Origin: Entrophospora sp. SA101
Taxonomy: Eukaryota; Glomeromycota; Glomeromycetes; Entrophosporales; Entrophosporaceae
Direction: 5' to 3'
Assembly (NCBI GenBank): GCA_958430865.1
Contig: CAUDNR010000291.1
Coordinates: 1-59,251, forward strand
Length of the DNA: 59,251 nt
Made by a program: the position numbers and the translations under genes. Of this stretch, positions 48,196-59,093 are shown piece by piece; the first letter of the stretch is position 1; the number at the start of each line of letters is the position of its first letter. Below the pieces are notes generated by a model. The model worked only from the letters and a program-made list of their open reading frames with translations. It ran no database searches and was not told the origin of the DNA.

Positions 48196-48340
48196 AATAG
48201 TACCAGTTATTTATTTAGGACATGTCCCTTATTAATATTATTGGTTGCGATCACATTCCCGGTCTATATAAAAGTGGATTATGCCGATCATTACTTAAAC
48301 ATTATAATTAATATTTTTTTTTCAAAATGATCCAAACAAA

Positions 48341-48671
48341 CACAGAAGAGCATCCAGATTGATTTTATAAGCAACAAATAAAAAGGAAAGCTCGTAAAGA
48401 GTCGGATTTTTACACCATTTTAATCTTTTTGATGAAGAGTGTTTGAAAAGTATGAATGTGTTTCTATCCAAGAAAGAGATAAAATAATTAATATCTTGAT
48501 GATGCTTGTTTAAAGGAGTATGAACTTAATTCTATTCAAGAAGATAATCTTTGTAATAATGGCAATAATTATGCGAATGGAAATGTAAAAGGAATGAATG
48601 TAAATAACAACAATATTATTGGTTATGATTATGATTTTGATGATATACCAACAACCTCGATAGAAAAATAA
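48341..48671 (+). pseudogene. Relic of an unrecognised gene (copy 2)
   Basis: Equivalent of 27776..28106. Confidence 0.25.
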
Positions 48672-48830
48672 AATCTTTTTGATTCTTTCAAGTATAACTT
48701 ATTATTTAAATTTAATAATAAAATTTAATAATGATAATATCTATAATTTCACTGAAAGGATTTGCACAGTAACATGTTTTACAAATTTTAATTTTTATAA
48801 TAATATATTTATTTAATCTATTATTAAGAA

Positions 48831-49337
48831 ATGAGTATAAATGTACCTGAAAAAACAATCCTAGCAACATATAGAGAATACTATTCAATAACAAGAGATT
48901 TATTGAAATTAATTTATGACAAGAATAATTTAAAAAATTCAAAGATATTATTAGAGTTGGAAAATGAAAGGTATCTTCAATTCAATTAATATATTAATAT
49001 ATTTTAATTCATGAGACATTCATTTATCATTAGCATTAAAAAATATTGGCAACTATTTAGGAAAATATTGATAAAATTGATGCTAATCATCAATCATCAT
49101 CATCATCACCATCAGTATCAAAATTTTCTTGTTCTTTTTCCTCACCAGCACCACCATTGCTGATACCATCAATTTCATCTCCTTATTTACCAGAGCCATC
49201 CATATCAATGTCTTCTTGTTTTTTTTCCTCGCCAGCACCATCATCATCCTACTCACCACCAGAGCCAGAACTATCAGTTTCGTCATCTTTTTATTCACCA
49301 CCAGAACAGTCAACATTAACATCATCTTGTTTTTTTT
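48831..49337 (+). other. Likely N-terminal coding part of the RecQ gene (copy 2)
   Basis: Equivalent of 28266..28772, with the same phase mismatch and the same T10 run. Confidence 0.4.
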
Positions 49338-50174
49338 TTGCGAACCACTTATAATTATGAATGGTCAACAGAAGTTGAAAATGTTTTGCATAATATATTC
49401 GGATTAGAAAGGTTTAGAAGGAACCAGTTGGAAGCCATTAACAAAACACTTAATGGAAAAGACATCTTTGTGCTGATGCCAACTGGCAGAGGGAAAAGTA
49501 TATGTTACCAGTTGCCCGCAATGGTGGAAACTGGAAAAACAAAAGGGACAACGATTGTAATTTCCCCATTGCTTTCGCTAATTATAGATCAAGTTTATAA
49601 TTTGAACAGGCATGATATATCGACCTTATGTTTGTATGGTGAACAAGAAGCTAATCAAAGACAAAATGTATTTACTGAACTTGAAAAATATATACCAAGT
49701 TGTAAAATTTTTTATTTAACTCCTGAGATGTTAAATAGAAGTACTGCAATAAAAAGGTTGTACGATAGACAACAATTGGCAAGATTCAACATTGATGAGG
49801 CTCATTGTGTTAGTCAATGGGGTCGTAATTTTAGACCAGATTATAAAGAGTTGTGCAATCTAAAAAAAAATATAACGATATACCTATTATCGCTTTAACT
49901 GCAACTACAACTCTTAAAGTCAAACTTGTTAGGTTATTTTGCAGAAAACTTCAATCCAGCAGAATGCTAACAAACGTGCAATAATTGCCGAGAGCTTATA
50001 AATCATCAAGTTGTGGAAACAGATTATTCATATGTAGCAAAAAAGATTATCGAGTCAGTTTCAGCACATCAAAACAAGAATTTAACATTAGTACAGTTTG
50101 AAAAAATATTTTTGGGAGATAATACTAAACCAACTAAAGAATTGGTGATAAAAAATATTACCCAAACTTTCTAA
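49338..50174 (+). pseudogene. RecQ helicase, internally deleted pseudogene (copy 2)
   Basis: Begins like copy 1 (motif 0, Walker [17 protein letters not shown]) but then diverges: K to I in EKYIPSC, four codons lost so that [12 protein letters not shown] becomes RSTAIKRL, and the conserved [15 protein letters not shown] becomes [16 protein letters not shown] rearranged A/TA run shifts the frame after NLKK and the frame stops at 49898. A 718-bp deletion (equivalent to 29377..30094, with 'ttg' on both sides) then removes everything from just after ALTATAT, including the intron, motifs IV-VI and the start of the zinc module. The rest ([13 protein letters not shown], stop) is as in copy 1. Certainly not an active helicase. 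Confidence 0.85.
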
Positions 50175-51030
50175 AACTGTTTGTGAAAGATTATTCAAAA
50201 AACTAATTATTTATTTTTGTTAAAATTTTTTTTCTATGATAATAGGTAAATTCACGTTATTCGCACGCAAATAATAGGATAATTTTAAAAGATCTTGTAT
50301 AATATTATTTATCGCTAATGATATTAACCTTATTGGATACTGATGGTGGTTGACGTTATCAATGTTATTATTAATACTTGTAGTAATTTATTTATTCTTT
50401 GATTAATATAATGAAAATAAAAAGATTTTTGCTTATAATGTTTAGTTTTTTGAATTAAATAATTTTTTCTCAAACGAGTGACAGAGTAACGAGTGATCGA
50501 GTAAAAAAAAAGGAAAGAAAGGATAGCAAAATTGAGGACTAACAGTTCATTATTATATGGATGACAAAAGTCCAATAAATGAAATGCACCCCAAAGTTTT
50601 TTTATTCCTGATTGGTAAATTTTACATAATATAAAAACAGATTGTAATGATGCTTTAGGAGACTACAAGGAGAAGGGATATTTTAATATTATTTCATTGA
50701 TTTTCATTTTTTTTTTAAGGATTTGCTTTTTGATTTGTTTAAAAATGTTCGGCTTCTTCACTACCAACCAATTCACCTGATTGATTAGATTGAACATTGT
50801 TTTTTCAATACCTAGCTTCTAGCTAGGTGACATCTATATATTATATATGCATCTATCTTTATTATTCTAACCTGGAGCCAAGGTGGTTAATTGAAAAACC
50901 CAAAGTTGGTAAACCTTTATAGGTATTAGCAAACCTATTAATTCTAAATAAACGAATTCAAGCGCCCTTGGTGCAACTACTAAATTCGTGATCCGCGTAA
51001 TAAAAATATTTTAGTATGAAGAAATTGCTA
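50175..51030. other. Intergenic, nothing recognised (copy 2)
   Basis: Equivalent of 30341..31196. Confidence 0.35.
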
Positions 51031-51038
51031 TTAAAAAA

Positions 51039-51436
51039 TAGTGATGTTAGCCGACAGAAAAACCTTAGCCGGCTAAGAACTTAATAAATCCCAGTTGATG
51101 AAAAACCTTTTCAGATGGTACTAAGCTTGCCGGTATTATTATTACTACCGTTATTGTTATTATAATATCTCGCCTTTTAATGATTCAAATTATTTGTTTT
51201 ATTCGTTATGAATTTGAATATTCGAATTACATTGAAAGTTTTATTTAAATAAAACGAATAATACAAATAGAAGAATAATTTGAATAGAACAAACTAAATG
51301 TCCATGCCATTGAATTCTACACTAAAATTCCACACGTAAAAATGAATGTTAAGATAAACTTTTTTTAGCCGGCTAAGCTGTTTAAAATTCCTTGGCCGGC
51401 TAAGCCAATAAATTTCATAGCCGACCAACATCACTA
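51039..51436. mobile_element. hAT-type MITE with 8-bp target duplication (copy 2)
   Basis: Equivalent of 31205..31602, with TTAAAAAA on both sides. Confidence 0.85.
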
Positions 51437-51915
51437 TTAAAAAATGTAATCAATACAGACTTTTACGGTGTAATAAATAATGGATAGCGGAAGTTATCAA
51501 TTTAACAGCAGGTTTAATATAAATCATGCTATTCATAACTTAAAGTCGCTTTTTTAATAATTCGGCAAATTACGTGTTTAATAGCAGCAGTATACCATTT
51601 CGAGAGTTTGGGAAAGATATATATATTATTGAACTAATTTTTTCTTCAAGTTAAATGATTTTCAAGAAGATTAATTCGTAATCTAGTATTAGCAGTAGTA
51701 TATACATTACGGACATTTGAAAAAGAGAAATATGTATTATTGAACTATCTTTTTTTTCAAACCAAAATTATTTCAAGAAGCAAGTTAATTTTAAACTTGG
51801 GGGAGATCACCAGTGAATGGTTTAGGACCTCAAGGAGTGGTGACTTTCATTGCGCCACCTGCGAGTAGAATTGCGGGAATAATTTTGCTGACGGTGGATT
51901 TGAGTTAGTGATATA

Positions 51916-52471
51916 CTGTATTGTCTGGGATATAAGCAACACTCGAATATAAGCAACAGTACGAATTTGCAACAGAAAAACAGAAAAACAGAAAAATAAA
52001 TATAAGCAACACCTATATTTCAGAAACATTTTTATTTGACCTCTTATTTTTTATAAAAAAATAAGAAAATTTTTGACTATCCTTTTCCAGAATCACAGGA
52101 CTCTTCCCCTTCTAATTCAACAATCCATACCTTTAAGTCAGCTTTAGCCTCAGGATATTTTGCTTTTATTCCTAAACTATTACCAATTCGTCTTTTTTTT
52201 TTTGCCAACGAGAAATCATTGAATGATCAATAGTAAAATGACGCCAGTTGTCTTATACCATATTATTTTGCATATTACAAGACTTGGCGCTTTTCAGCAA
52301 CAGAATATGAAGAACGTTTGACTTTTGGCATTGCTGTGGGAAAAAATGAATTAGAACTTAACACAAATGATAAGGAGACATAAACAAAATGTCTCGAATA
52401 TAAGCACCACCTATAGTTTTTGTTGACTAGAACATGTTAAAATTGTGTTGCTTATATTCCAGACAATACGG
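51916..52471. mobile_element. TA-flanked pogo/Tigger-like element with ATATAAGCAAC ends (copy 2)
   Basis: Equivalent of 32082..32637. Confidence 0.75.
52101..52331 (-). pseudogene. N-terminal relic of a CENP-B/Tigger-type transposase (copy 2)
   Basis: Equivalent of 32267..32497. Confidence 0.6.
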
Positions 52472-52770
52472 TATTAATTAATATACTAACACTCTAAAGA
52501 AAGTTCTCGGGTATGCTTTACATGTAAATGCCGAGTTACGAACAACAATCAAAATTTATAATTAAAAAATGAAAAAAAGTTTTTATTATTTCAAAACATT
52601 ATTATTACAATTATCCATCAACTTTATCAATTCTTTCAATACCTTTTCCTTTATTATTATTATTATCAGAATCTAATGTTTATTAATTGATTAAATGGGA
52701 ATAAAAAATATTTGTTAATAATAATTAATGGATAGTAATTTCTCAATTAATAATATTAATAATGAAATTT

Positions 52771-54414
52771 TTATTCACCTCCAACATTTAAGAGAAGAGA
52801 GTTTAAATCAAGATTGTTTACTAAACTATCATTACTTGTATAGCTTTTTAAGCTTTTTGATTTAGTAACTTCTTCATCTAATATTCTACTTGTATGATAT
52901 GCATCTGGGTGTGATTTGTGTATTTGTTGCGAATCATTACCACCATCACCACCACCGCTGCTGCTGCTGCTGCTGCTGCTGTTATCATTATTAAAATCAA
53001 AATTTTTCTTATTAATTTTAGAAAATTTGAATAACTTTTTTATTAAACTGTTATTGTTACTATTATTATTTTTCATATTTTCATTATTAAGAATTCCTTC
53101 ATGTTTATTTTCAGCAAATTTCTGAAGTTCTTCAATGGTTGGTCTTTTTGATGGATCCACATCCCAACACCTCTCCATCATTTGTGAATAATCATCAGGC
53201 ATTCCAGGTAGTATTGATGGTCGTAAACCTTCACATATATCAAAAATTAAACAATGATTATGAGCTCTATCATCAAATGGTGGATGACCTGCAAATATCT
53301 CCCACATTAACATCCCAACACTATAAATATCAGTTTCTTTTGTGTTCTTTGTGTTAATTTTGCCTCTAAGTAGCTCAGGTGCAATATATGGTATAATTCC
53401 ATATATTTTACTTGATGATTTTTCATCAACTGATCCACATAATCCTAAATCTGTAATATAACAACCACCTCCTTGCAATAATATATTACCACTATGTAAA
53501 TCACAATGGATTAAATCTTTCTCATGTATCCAATATAATGCAACACAAAAATACATAAAGATTGCAATTCTGTCTTTTAATGCTAATTTTAAATGATTTT
53601 TTTGCAAATAACCCCTTAAATTTCCTTCTGGATGATAATTTAAAAGTATTGCATAATTTCCATTATCTGGGAATTTAGTTATACCATAACAAGGAACAAT
53701 CATTTGTGATTTAATTTTACAATAATTTATTTCCTGTAATTAAATATAAAATTGATTAGTATTATATAATACAATATTGTTTACTTTTTATTTTAAATGA
53801 CAATTACCAACCTCATCAACAAAATCTTTTCCTCGATTACTTGAATTATTTAAACTCTTTAAAATTACATATTGAGCACCAAAATGACTAAATTCCTGTT
53901 TATTTTCGTCATAATCAGTTATATAACCTTTTGTCCATGTTGCAATATAAATTGAACTAAATCCACCTTCAGTTAATTTTGTAATATCTTCAAATTGCTC
54001 AAAAGGTATCCATTCTAAAATATAGTTTGGTAGAGATGATTTAATTTGACATTGTTGAATAAAATCATTAATTATAGTATTTCCAGATGTCCAAGTGGTG
54101 AAAAGGCTCTGTAATTGTAAACTAATGCAACTTTCACAGAATCTATCAGAGTATCTTGTTGCTTTACACTTGTTACATTCTTTTGGTTTGCCTTTTTTCC
54201 TTCTTGCATTCTCTAATTCAAAGTCATAAATAAATCTTTCTTTACAAAATTCTTTTTCATTTTTAGAAAGCTCCTTGTTTTTTTTGACCAATGAAAAAAA
54301 ATAATTTTTTCTATTTTTTCTATCAGAATTAATATTAGCATTAATACGCATTTCTTTATTAAATTTAAATACAAATCCCACTCTTTCTGGCGATATTAAT
54401 GATAATAATGACAT
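52771..54414 (-). CDS. Glomeromycotina-type protein kinase (complete)
   Basis: Two exons on the minus strand, 54414-53812 and 53733-52771, with a phase-0 intron GTTGGT..TTACAG; about 521 residues. N-terminus: a basic stretch, then a small Cys-rich module (CNKCKATRYSDRFCESC), TTWTSGNTIINDFIQQCQ and LEWIPFEQFEDITKL. Kinase domain: loop EGGFSSIY (third Gly of GxGxxG replaced by Ser), lysine in YVILKSL, catalytic LIHCDLHSGNILL, ITDLGLCG (DLG for DFG), IAPELLRG, DIYSVGMLMWEIFAGHPPF and CWDVDPSKRP. Catalytic residues are present, so activity is likely. The HCD and DLG variants are normal for this fungal expansion. The tail is Asn/Lys-rich with an eight-Ser run from a GCT repeat. Substrate unknown. 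Confidence 0.9.
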
Positions 54415-54890
54415 TTTTATTTTTAAAAAAAAATTATTTTAGCGTGTAACAAAAAGGTTGTTGAAGATATTAAAAATCGATTCATCAATCTTTTCCATTT
54501 ATATTAAAAATCCGCCATAGTAATCAACTGACTTTTAAAACTCATTTATTGGGATTCTATGGAGTTCGAAGGTCGAAAACTATCACTTTCATAGTGCGTG
54601 AATTTGAAATCTGAAACTCTCGCGCATGAAATTCAAATTGGCCAATCAGAACTTTGTATCCAAATTTTTTTTTTTATTAAACGTTTTATTTTTTTATTTT
54701 TTTTTTAAACGTTTTAAGTTTGGATGGAAAGTCTGTTCATTTTGTTATAAAAAAACTTACCAAAGAAATACAAATAAGGAAATATCTTGCATAAAAAACA
54801 TCAACCATTCTTATATATATGTATTATTATTGCTGTATTAGCTTTAGTTTTACAAATATATTCATAATTGGATAGAATTAAGTGGTTATT
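54415..54890. other. Kinase 5' flank with a CCAAT-type repeat
   Basis: Upstream of the kinase ATG. Contains CGCGCATGAAATTCAAATTG GCCAATCAGAAC at 54621..54652, a variant of the repeat at 27381, followed by T-runs and a duplicated 'aaacgttttaa/t'. No gene seen; frame 54626..54841 is low complexity. Confidence 0.45.
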
Positions 54891-55029
54891 AAGCATAACG
54901 GAATTTCTCTGTGATTGGTCAATAATGATTGACAAATTTAATTGAGTTTATTGGCCAGAATTTATTTATTTAACTTAATATATATAAAATTCATTATTTC
55001 ACCAGTAAATAGAATGTTAACATTTCTGT

Positions 55030-55230
55030 TGTGTTAATAAACACATTTGCATGCTGTTTCACAATTTTTGCATGTTTTGTGTGTTGTTTTCTTGCATGCT
55101 TATAACATGTTTTGCACATTGTTTTATGATCCTTGCATGTTAATAACATATTTTGCATGATAAATAACATGTTTTGCACATTGTTTTACAATTCTTGCAT
55201 GCTAATAACATGTTTGTAATAACATTTTTA
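55030..55230. repeat. Minisatellite-like array of TTGCATGCTAATAACATGTTTT units
   Basis: Repeated units built on 'cttgcatg(c/t)(t)taataacatgttttgca' and 'cacattgtttta(t/c)(g/a)at' occur about four to five times with substitutions. The open frame over it on the minus strand (MQNMLFIMQNMLLTCKDH) is produced by the repeat and is not a gene. Confidence 0.6.
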
Positions 55231-55335
55231 GATGTATATAATCAAATTGAAAGTTAACTTTTTCTTAAATAAAGATAACAATTGGTGACAAGATTTACAT
55301 ATATAAGTTCAAAAATTATTAATTTTAACATTAAT

Positions 55336-58156
55336 ATGCCTAATAAAATCCATGGTCCTTGTTCTGTCCAAAATTGCCAATCAAGTCAATCTAGATACCG
55401 TACATTTACAAAATGTGCCTATGATAAGGCAGTAAAAAAAGGATCCTATCCTATATATAATTACTTGGAAATTGGTCAACCAATTTGCTATCCACATTAT
55501 TTAGCTATTGCAGAGCCTGACAGATATACCCGTTATAAAAATACAGAAATTCCACCATCTGATCTATCAGATGATAAATCAAAAGATATAAATAGTGGAG
55601 AAACTATTGGTGCTGGTAAAGTTTATTATTACATGACACTTTAAAGTAGTTTCTTATCTCAAATTTATTAATCAATATATTATTTTCAGAGGTAAATAAG
55701 AATTTAGGACTTGTCAATAACTTGGAAATGTTAACAAAAGCAGTACACAACCTACAAAGAAAGAAAGGCAATGATTAATTGGACCCAATTAAGTTTCAAG
55801 ATCTAATTGAAGAAGAGCAACCCCACTGAAAGATTTTTTTAAAGAAATGTGTGATGCACTTATACCAAAAACCAGATTAGCATACAATCAGTATGAAGGA
55901 AAGACTGCAGTTGTGGCATTGTGCTATCAAATGGCTGGAATGAGAAATAAGTTTGTAAATGATTACAAACTATATATTGGATTGTATTTAGCAGCAAAAG
56001 GTACCTGTTGAGATGCAATTGATACATGACAAGTGCTGGAATATCAGTATGTGCCAAGACTGTGGAGAATTACAGGAAAAAAATTGCAAAAAAGCATCCT
56101 ATTAAATTAAGAGAGTATTTTTGTGAGAAGGTAAGTACATAATTAAATGATTTTAAAAAATATCATACTACTTACTAATTCAAAATATCTATAGAAAAAT
56201 CATTTATAAGTATACAATCTGGATGATTTTCATTCAATAAAAGAAAAAAGAAGACCAGATATAACATCAACTTCCACAGCCAAGCACATGGCAACGTGTG
56301 TTTCTAAGCAAGTTACTAATTGTCCACCAATTCCAATTGAATTCAACAGAATATCCATTCATAATCCTGTTAATATAGATGCAAATAACTTGTGTTTATA
56401 TTTAACTTGGGACTATCATGGTATTTTTGATATTCCATATAATCAAAGAAAGGATATGTGGACACAAAAATCTATATTGATGAATTTTGATGAAATAGAA
56501 TGTCTAACTATTCATAGTTATGATGATGCCATAAAAGAGAGAAAGGAAGAAAGATCAATGAATGGTGTCCAGCTCATTGGAATAGAAGAAAGACAATTGC
56601 ATTCAATGCAGGACTATTTGGAAGGATTAAAGATGATTACTTCAATTAATAAAGATGTTGGTCATTTGCAACATGTTGTAGCAACAGTAGTTGCTGATTG
56701 GCCTGGGCAACTTTTTATAAGAAAAGCATTGACATATTTGCATTCAAATGATCCATTTACTCAGTCAATCTGTTCCAAAAGAAATTAATTGTTTTTTGCC
56801 AATTCTAGGTCCTCTGCATGTGTCTCTGAATAGTCGTGAACAAGTAATGAAGACCTATTATTTTTTTTTCAAAAAACTTTTTCATTTTGTCTTTGGAAGG
56901 AGGAAGATTTTAGCAAAGAAGCCAAAACCATGGCGTATAAACATCTTACTTGAATTGGCACATAATGGATGGATGAAAATCAAAACCCCAGTAATGAAAA
57001 AATTTAGCCCAATTTGCAAAGATATTGAATATTGCATGGCTATAGATCTTCTTGACAATGTTATTCCAGCAGTGCTTGATGTTTATGCTATCCTTTTCCA
57101 GTCAGGATCATTTGAAGAATATTTAGAGACAATATTAGAATATGGACATTTGCATTGTGCTGGAAAAGAAAAAATTACAACAAAGCTCCTCTTGTTTTTT
57201 TATCTGATTTCTTCTACTGGAAAGATAAAAAACATCCATTTGCAGAAGCCATAAAAAACCACCTAGTGTACTTCAATGATTACCATGTTGAGAACATGCA
57301 TAGCCGTCTTTGTGCACACATATCACCAACTTCAACTGTAGATAATATAATCAAACATGCTTATGTTATTGGCAAGTAATATTTTTTTTCCCATTAAAAT
57401 CAAATTATATGTAGATATATGTAAATTTACCCCTGTTAAACTGTAGCCTTTTGCCTTTTAATCTGTAGACCCCATTAAACTGTTTTTTTTTTTTGAAACC
57501 ACTTCTATTTAAATTACCCAATAATTATTTTACAATATACTGATTTGAAGTGCCTCAATAATCTGAAGATATTCCTTTGATTTCTTTTGTAAATATACAG
57601 ATGCTCATGATTTAGATTCCTTTAAGGAAGCATTCCAAAAGTCCAAAAGATATCCTTACACTATGAGTGACTTAGAATATTTATCTGAAAAAACTAGTTT
57701 GTTTTTATTAAACTATTTTCAACAGATATATAAAAACCTTGGTCTTCTTGGTGGTTCTGTCAAAATAGGAGAAAAGAGAAAACGAAAATCAAAAATTAAT
57801 CAATATAAACTTGCATCTCTTGAACTAGAAGTAGATTTAATGTGTCTTCCCATTGGTTTTAGCACAGGATCTCCCCCCAAAATGGTATATGTGATCATCT
57901 AAACTGTTATAGTATCTTAAAAAATGGTTGCAATCATTGTGAGCAATATTACAAAAAAGGAATATATAAAAATGTTGATTCCTTCTTAAAGAGATTAGAA
58001 AAAGGAAAAGAGGAACTTACAGAAGAAGATATAGAAAATCCAAATGCTGAAGAGGGTGACGAAGAGGAGCAAGATGAGGTAGAATTGAACATTAATAATC
58101 AAGAAAGAATGTCTATTGAATTTCATAATGCTTTAAATAATATAAAAGAATGGTAA
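55336..58156 (+). pseudogene. Decayed multi-exon gene, probably transposon-borne (DUF6589-like?)
   Basis: ATG 55336 opens PNKIHGPCSVQNCQSSQSRY, a short Cys-containing N-terminus. Exon 1 ends at 55615 and exon 2 starts at 55690 (phase 1). Then follow a stop near 55776, CDALIPKTRLAYNQYEGKTA, CYQMAGMRNKFVNDYKLYIG, an intron from 56131, a stop near 56205, and DDFHSIKEKRRPDITSTSTA. The largest intact stretch is 56288..56788 (LYLTWDYHGIFDIPYNQRKD, VVATVVADWPGQLFIRKALT), then shifted PILGPLHVSLNSREQVM and KPKPWRINILLELAHNGWMK, then NDYHVENMHSRLCAHISPTS. A GC-AG intron (57372..57600) restores IDAHDLDSFKEAF. A Cys cluster CDHLNCYSILKNGCNHC and an acidic tail end at TAA 58154. From memory this is a repeated Glomeromycotina family and may relate to DUF6589; unverified. 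Confidence 0.55.
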
Positions 58157-58775
58157 AAAATTATCTATGCTCTAAATGTAATACCATTTTATATTTCTAA
58201 AATATATTCAAAAAAAAGGTAACTATTAAGTTCAATTCTTAAATTTTTTTGTAAAAATTGAATTGTAAATAAATAGTGATAATATTTTTAATTTAATTTA
58301 TCTGCAGTATTATTAAGTGTTATCTTTGCTCTAAATGTATAATACTATTTTAAATTTCTAAAATATATCCAATAAAAATAACTTTTAAGTTTAATTCTTA
58401 AATTTTTTTGTAAAAATTGAATTTGTAAATAAATAGTGATAATATTTTTAATTTAACTTATTTGCAATATTATTAGGTGTTATCTTTGCTCTAAATGTAT
58501 AATACCATTTTAAATTTCTAAAATATATCCAAATAAAAGTAACTTTTAAGTTTAATTCTTAAATTTTTTCGTAAAAATTGAATTTGTAAGTGATAATATT
58601 TTTTAATTCAACTTATATGCAATATTATTAGGTGTTATCTTTGATAATACTATTTTAAATTTCTAAAATATATCCAAAAAAAAGTTCAATTCTTAAATTT
58701 TTTCATAAAAATTGAATTTGTAAATACATAATGATAATATTTTATTTTAACTTATCTGCAATATTATTAGGTTTC
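58157..58775 (+). repeat. Tandem satellite of about 160 bp, four units
   Basis: Units start with 'ttatctttgctctaaatgtataatacatttt'-type sequence at about 58160, 58320, 58480 and 58635 (the last lacks the 'ctctaaatgt' part). Each continues with 'taaatttctaaaatatatcc', 'aagttcaattcttaaattttt' and 'gtaaaaattgaatttgtaaa'. The array begins directly after the stop of the decayed gene. Confidence 0.8.
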
Positions 58776-59093
58776 TTGTTCCTTTTATACTGTTTAAGTT
58801 CATTGACTCTTTTATTTCATATTTTAAATTTGTACATGTTATTACAACATTTTAAACCTCCTATTATTGTAAACTTTACTTATAATACTGCCATGGGAAA
58901 ACCTTTGATCAGGTTTGATCAGGGTATGGGATATGATAAAGAAGCTTGAAAATTACGTGCCTATAAAAAAAAATTTTTTTTTTTGATATACAAATCTGTG
59001 ACTTGTCATATGACGGACCTATTTTTAATAGGACGACTATTGTAAAATAATATAAATAACTGTGTAACAATTTTTGGAAAATGATCGACATTT
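58776..59093. other. Non-coding end of the putative transposon
   Basis: AT-rich with one low-complexity hydrophobic frame (58731..58949) that I do not count as a gene. Nothing else recognised up to the inverted repeat at 59094. Confidence 0.4.

Larger units (their letters stand above)
33899..53723 (+). repeat. Copy 2 of the ~20-kb direct duplication
   Basis: Matches 13335..33888. Differences noticed outside the helicase: G/A at 22431 versus 42995, an extra T near 43620, T/C near 31719 versus 51539, an extra A near 52570, and one base in the kinase. The helicase region 49690-49930 is clearly different and includes a 718-bp deletion. The match stops at 53723 only because copy 1 ends. Confidence 0.9.

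Noticed and set aside
54994..55179. Repetitive MQNML-type minus-strand frame
   Set aside because: Produced by the minisatellite; no start context or splice support.
55030..55230. CRISPR-like array
   Set aside because: Units are degenerate, adjacent and without unique spacers; the genome is eukaryotic.
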